Assembly: GCA_025642065.1 (NCBI GenBank)
Contig: JAODUP010000051.1
Location: forward strand, 634,001 to 698,000
Length of the DNA: 64,000 nt
Direction: 5' to 3'
DNA from: Paralvinella palmiformis
Taxonomy: Eukaryota > Annelida > Polychaeta > Terebellida > Alvinellidae
Made by a program: the position numbers and the translations under genes. Within the stretch, counting starts at the first letter, position 1; every line of letters starts with the position of its first letter. This document shows positions 60,975 through 64,000 of the stretch, one piece after another. Under the pieces are notes generated by a model that saw only the letters and a list, made by a program, of their open reading frames with translations, did no database searches and was not told the DNA's origin.

Positions 60975-62549
60975 ACTTCACTAGGTGAAGCCAGAAAACG
61001 TTATATACTGACGGCGCTGTTGGACCCAGTGCTGCCCTCTGTTGAATAGTGATAAAATTAGTGCAGATTCCAGCCATCAGATTACCATAAAATACAAACA
61101 CCTAATTTAAGCTGATAGGCTAATTGGCTCTTCAGATAAATACCACAAAAGAGCATTCTTCTAGTGAGATAAATGTACTTCTTATTATATCAATTAATAG
61201 ATAATGCTGTACAGTGCAGCTAATACTACTCTATAACAGTCATTGATGATATGAGGTTTAACAGGAACCTGCACAACCTGTGATATATATATATATATAT
61301 ATATCATTCTTAACACTTCTAAAACAGGGATATTGTTATCATAATCTGATGATACATGGTCTACATGATAAGAGTACTTTAGAATGTAGTAGAATAATAA
61401 CAACAGTAATACTTGCTCATTGTTTACTACGTGACATGGTTCTGTCCGGTACTCCCATAACACTGGTTGCACAATGCATTGCCAACCTTCAAGTCATGGG
61501 ATCAAATCCTGGTATTACCTGTATCTGTGAGGGTAGACATATACGTTTTGGCCAAGGCCATGCACCCCTGGACCTTTTGGCCATGGTAATATTCAAGGTG
61601 GAGGTTTAGGCCAAATTATATAAACAAAACAAAAATTATAATTCTGTTTGATTTACTCTTCAAAGATATTTTTAAAGAGCAAATCTCCTTGTATTCTAGT
61701 TTGAGTTCCTCACTAAGTAATACACTCTTGACGACACTTAAAAGAACTGTTTAATATTTAAATTAACCAAAGGTGGCTTCCATATTAAATGTTTTTTTAC
61801 ATACCTGAAATTAAAACTGATAAAATATAACAAACACTTTTAAATTATCCATATTTACAATTCACACTTACAATATCACATTAAATCATAATGTATATGT
61901 ACATTTACAACAACCAAAAAATGATATAGCCAAAATGTCCACCCTGAATATTTTCCATTACCAAAAGTGAGATGTTTCATCCAATCACCTCATTACCTAG
62001 GGAGCAGCCGCGATGACAGTGCTGATGAAGATATCTGACTGAGACTTACACTCATTTCTCTCTACTGTTTTAACCAATCAGTTTTAATGTTCTATATGGT
62101 CACGCTTTTGTCTCGACTGTTTTGTTAGTAAAACTTATTTCTAAATTATATGGAAAAGGTCAATTTATGCCAAATACATGTGTAAGAAAGAATGCTCAAT
62201 AATAATCAATAATTCATCAAGACAACATTTATAATTTTTGTGAAATTATTTATGCAGTACTAACATACACACACACACACACACACTTGTAAATAGTTCA
62301 TTGAAGCTTAATGGTTTCAATAAGTAGATAGTGAACTGGAAAAAGATGTTATTAAAACGCGAACATAAATATCACACGCTAATAATGTCTGATAACATAG
62401 AAGTATTCTGCGCTGAATACATTACGCCGAAATAAAGTCACATGGTAACTGAACAGATAACCAAAAATTGCACGCACACACATAATAATGAAAGTCACTT
62501 TGATGATCAAGATTTACATTCACCTATCTAAGCGCAGCAAAAGTAATCC

Positions 62550-62840
62550 TTGGGTCTATTCAATTCCGGAATTGATGGGCAATTATAAAATTCCTTATTT
62601 AAAAAATGGAATTGGAATTAATAAATTTGGAATTGAAGTTTGCTACAAAAAAATTATATCCACAAATAAATTTACCATTTAATTTTTTAATTTAGAAATA
62701 TTTCTTCCATGACAGTCATACTTGGAATATAAACTACTCGGAGTAGGTATTCCAAGTAGGCACTTGGAGTACCTACTTATAGTAAAAAGTAGTATGTAAA
62801 TAATGGAATTGATAAATTTGATGTGGAATTGACCCCATGT
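62550..62840. mobile_element. TIR element (MITE-2), second copy in opposite internal orientation
   Basis: Runs from tgggtctattcaattccgg to ggaattgaccccatgt. The interior (ggaatataaactactcggag, atggaattgataaatttg) is the reverse complement of the copy at 28215. It is shorter by about 100 bp. No clear target duplication was found. Confidence 0.65.
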
Positions 62841-64000
62841 CTGTATAATACTGCTCCAAACTAGTCTCCGTCAGGGGCCAACTGGGAGTATTATTGGCTA
62901 CAAATGAAATGGTATGCGAAATTTAGTGTACAAAGTGTGCCATGAAACATTCAGAAAAGCGGTTGATCCCTTTATGTGGTCAATTTCAAGAAATACAGTA
63001 GCGGCACAAACTTCATTAAAGAGTGTAATAATGCGAGAAATGCGCAGTCCAAAATTTAGCTGGCTATTAAAAATCTGGAGAATCTCAATAGTGATCATCA
63101 TTGTTATGGTATCACCTTTTATTAATCAAACCGAGAAGAGTCAAATACTCTCCTAATCAATTTTCAGAGAGCACAATTTCAGTCTCCACCTGCTACCAAC
63201 AAAGATGACTGACTGGCATATAACTACAAATTGACACTTACTTGTCAGTACTGAAAGACATCATCATACACTGCAACTATGATCCGGACATAGGAATCTT
63301 CCTAGAGGACAAAATCTGTCATATTCAGTCAACACCGAGGTAAGGCAGAAGAGTCAGCACGACTGTTGCTGTAAAATAATATGATAAAGAAAGCAGCTGT
63401 CAAGTAATGAAACAACATAACATCTAATATTCTTATTACAAAAATGTCAGGTACTATATATGTTACTGTTAGTATATAAGACATGGAAACAGTCATAGAA
63501 TCCCTCAGACTACAGAAGCACCAATATCTTACAGAATTTATAATTAAAAACAGACTGGTCATGGGCAATATTTTGGTGAAATTTATACCAATAGATGTTT
63601 GCACAGTAACATATGTCCTGTTTAGGCACGATTATACTATAAGTCATAAGTTGTATGTAACCACAAATCATATGTGAACTGATGCATCATATTACCATGT
63701 ATTTTGGTCAGATAAACAGCAAAGAACTGTCAAACATTGGAAGGCAAGAGTAGACAGTTAATTATCTAAGCCATTCAAAGGATAACCCCTAAAATATATT
63801 ATAATGGCTTATAAATGAAATGATAGGATATAAAACTAGGTGTGCTTTTATTACCACAAGTATAAATATGCCACCCAGGGGCATAACTTTGTTAATAGTT
63901 ACCATTTGGAAAGAGGGAATGAAGAAATAATGTTATTATTTGGTACACTATTGTGATGTTTCTTGATAATTTATAAGAAAACTATAATTATATGATAAAT

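Larger units (their letters stand above)
54901..64000. other. Right-end non-coding block
   Basis: Presumed intergenic sequence upstream of the gene. It contains a (TA)n(GA)n tract at 55319-55356, the retroelement remnant at 56263, (CA)n at 57661-57690 and 58315-58360, a perfect tandem duplication at 59613-59841, the 69-bp triplication at 60485, (TA)n at 61281-61303, a tRNA-like piece near 61480-61620 and the second MITE-2 at 62550. Frames at 57940-58206, 62488-62682 and 62898-63604 show no family. No further gene is seen. Confidence 0.6.

Overview
This is a eukaryotic, metazoan, intron-rich window. The organism is probably a mollusc, perhaps a gastropod. Reasons: (i) a PDZ domain of the animal-only ARHGEF11/ARHGEF12 (PDZ-RhoGEF/LARG) type is split over small GT-AG exons; (ii) CA, TA and GA microsatellites are extremely dense; (iii) tRNA-derived SINEs and short TIR elements are scattered throughout. 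The species is inference. No bacterial-type gene, rRNA, bona fide tRNA or CRISPR array was seen.

The one well-supported gene runs on the minus strand, right to left. Four phase-consistent exons (36542-36457, 35285-35181, 31921-31872, 31570-31513) encode a short charged linker and most of a PDZ domain very close to vertebrate PDZ-RhoGEF. Two long, unrelated ATG-containing exons lie upstream: 53625-51986 (about 546 codons, acidic) and 39798-38308 (about 476 codons, Ser/Arg-rich, with a frame switch that a 61-nt mini-intron would explain). Both end at a good GT donor in phase 2, which exon 36542 needs, so they look like alternative first exons from two promoters. The last PDZ exon ends in phase 1. 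Two further ATG exons to its left, 23475-23406 and 15318-14760, also end at GT donors in phase 1. They could be later alternative starts that give PDZ-less isoforms, or first exons of other genes. The RGS-like, DH and PH domains expected of this family were not found and are presumed to lie left of position 1.

Layout: 1-14.7 kb is non-coding, with two independent 24-bp minisatellites (4.9-5.7 kb, 12.3-13.1 kb), SINEs and a hAT-like MITE. A possible first exon with a CpG-rich flank lies at 14.7-15.8 kb. 15.8-31.5 kb is microsatellite-dense and holds a perfect 25-bp-arm palindrome, a small possible first exon (23.4 kb) and a TIR element with a 9-bp target duplication (28.2 kb). 31.5-39.8 kb carries the PDZ exons and one long 5' exon. 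39.8-52 kb is intronic and repeat-rich. 52-54.9 kb has the acidic first exon and its GC-rich promoter side. 55-64 kb is non-coding and holds a tyrosine-recombinase (DIRS-like) retroelement remnant (56.3 kb), a perfect 117-bp-period duplication (59.6 kb), a 69-bp triplication joined to a tRNA-like sequence (60.5-61 kb) and a second copy of the 28.2-kb TIR element (62.6 kb).

Most long open frames outside these exons are microsatellite or minisatellite translations and were not called as genes. All exon boundaries are read by eye from splice consensus and phase, without transcript support.
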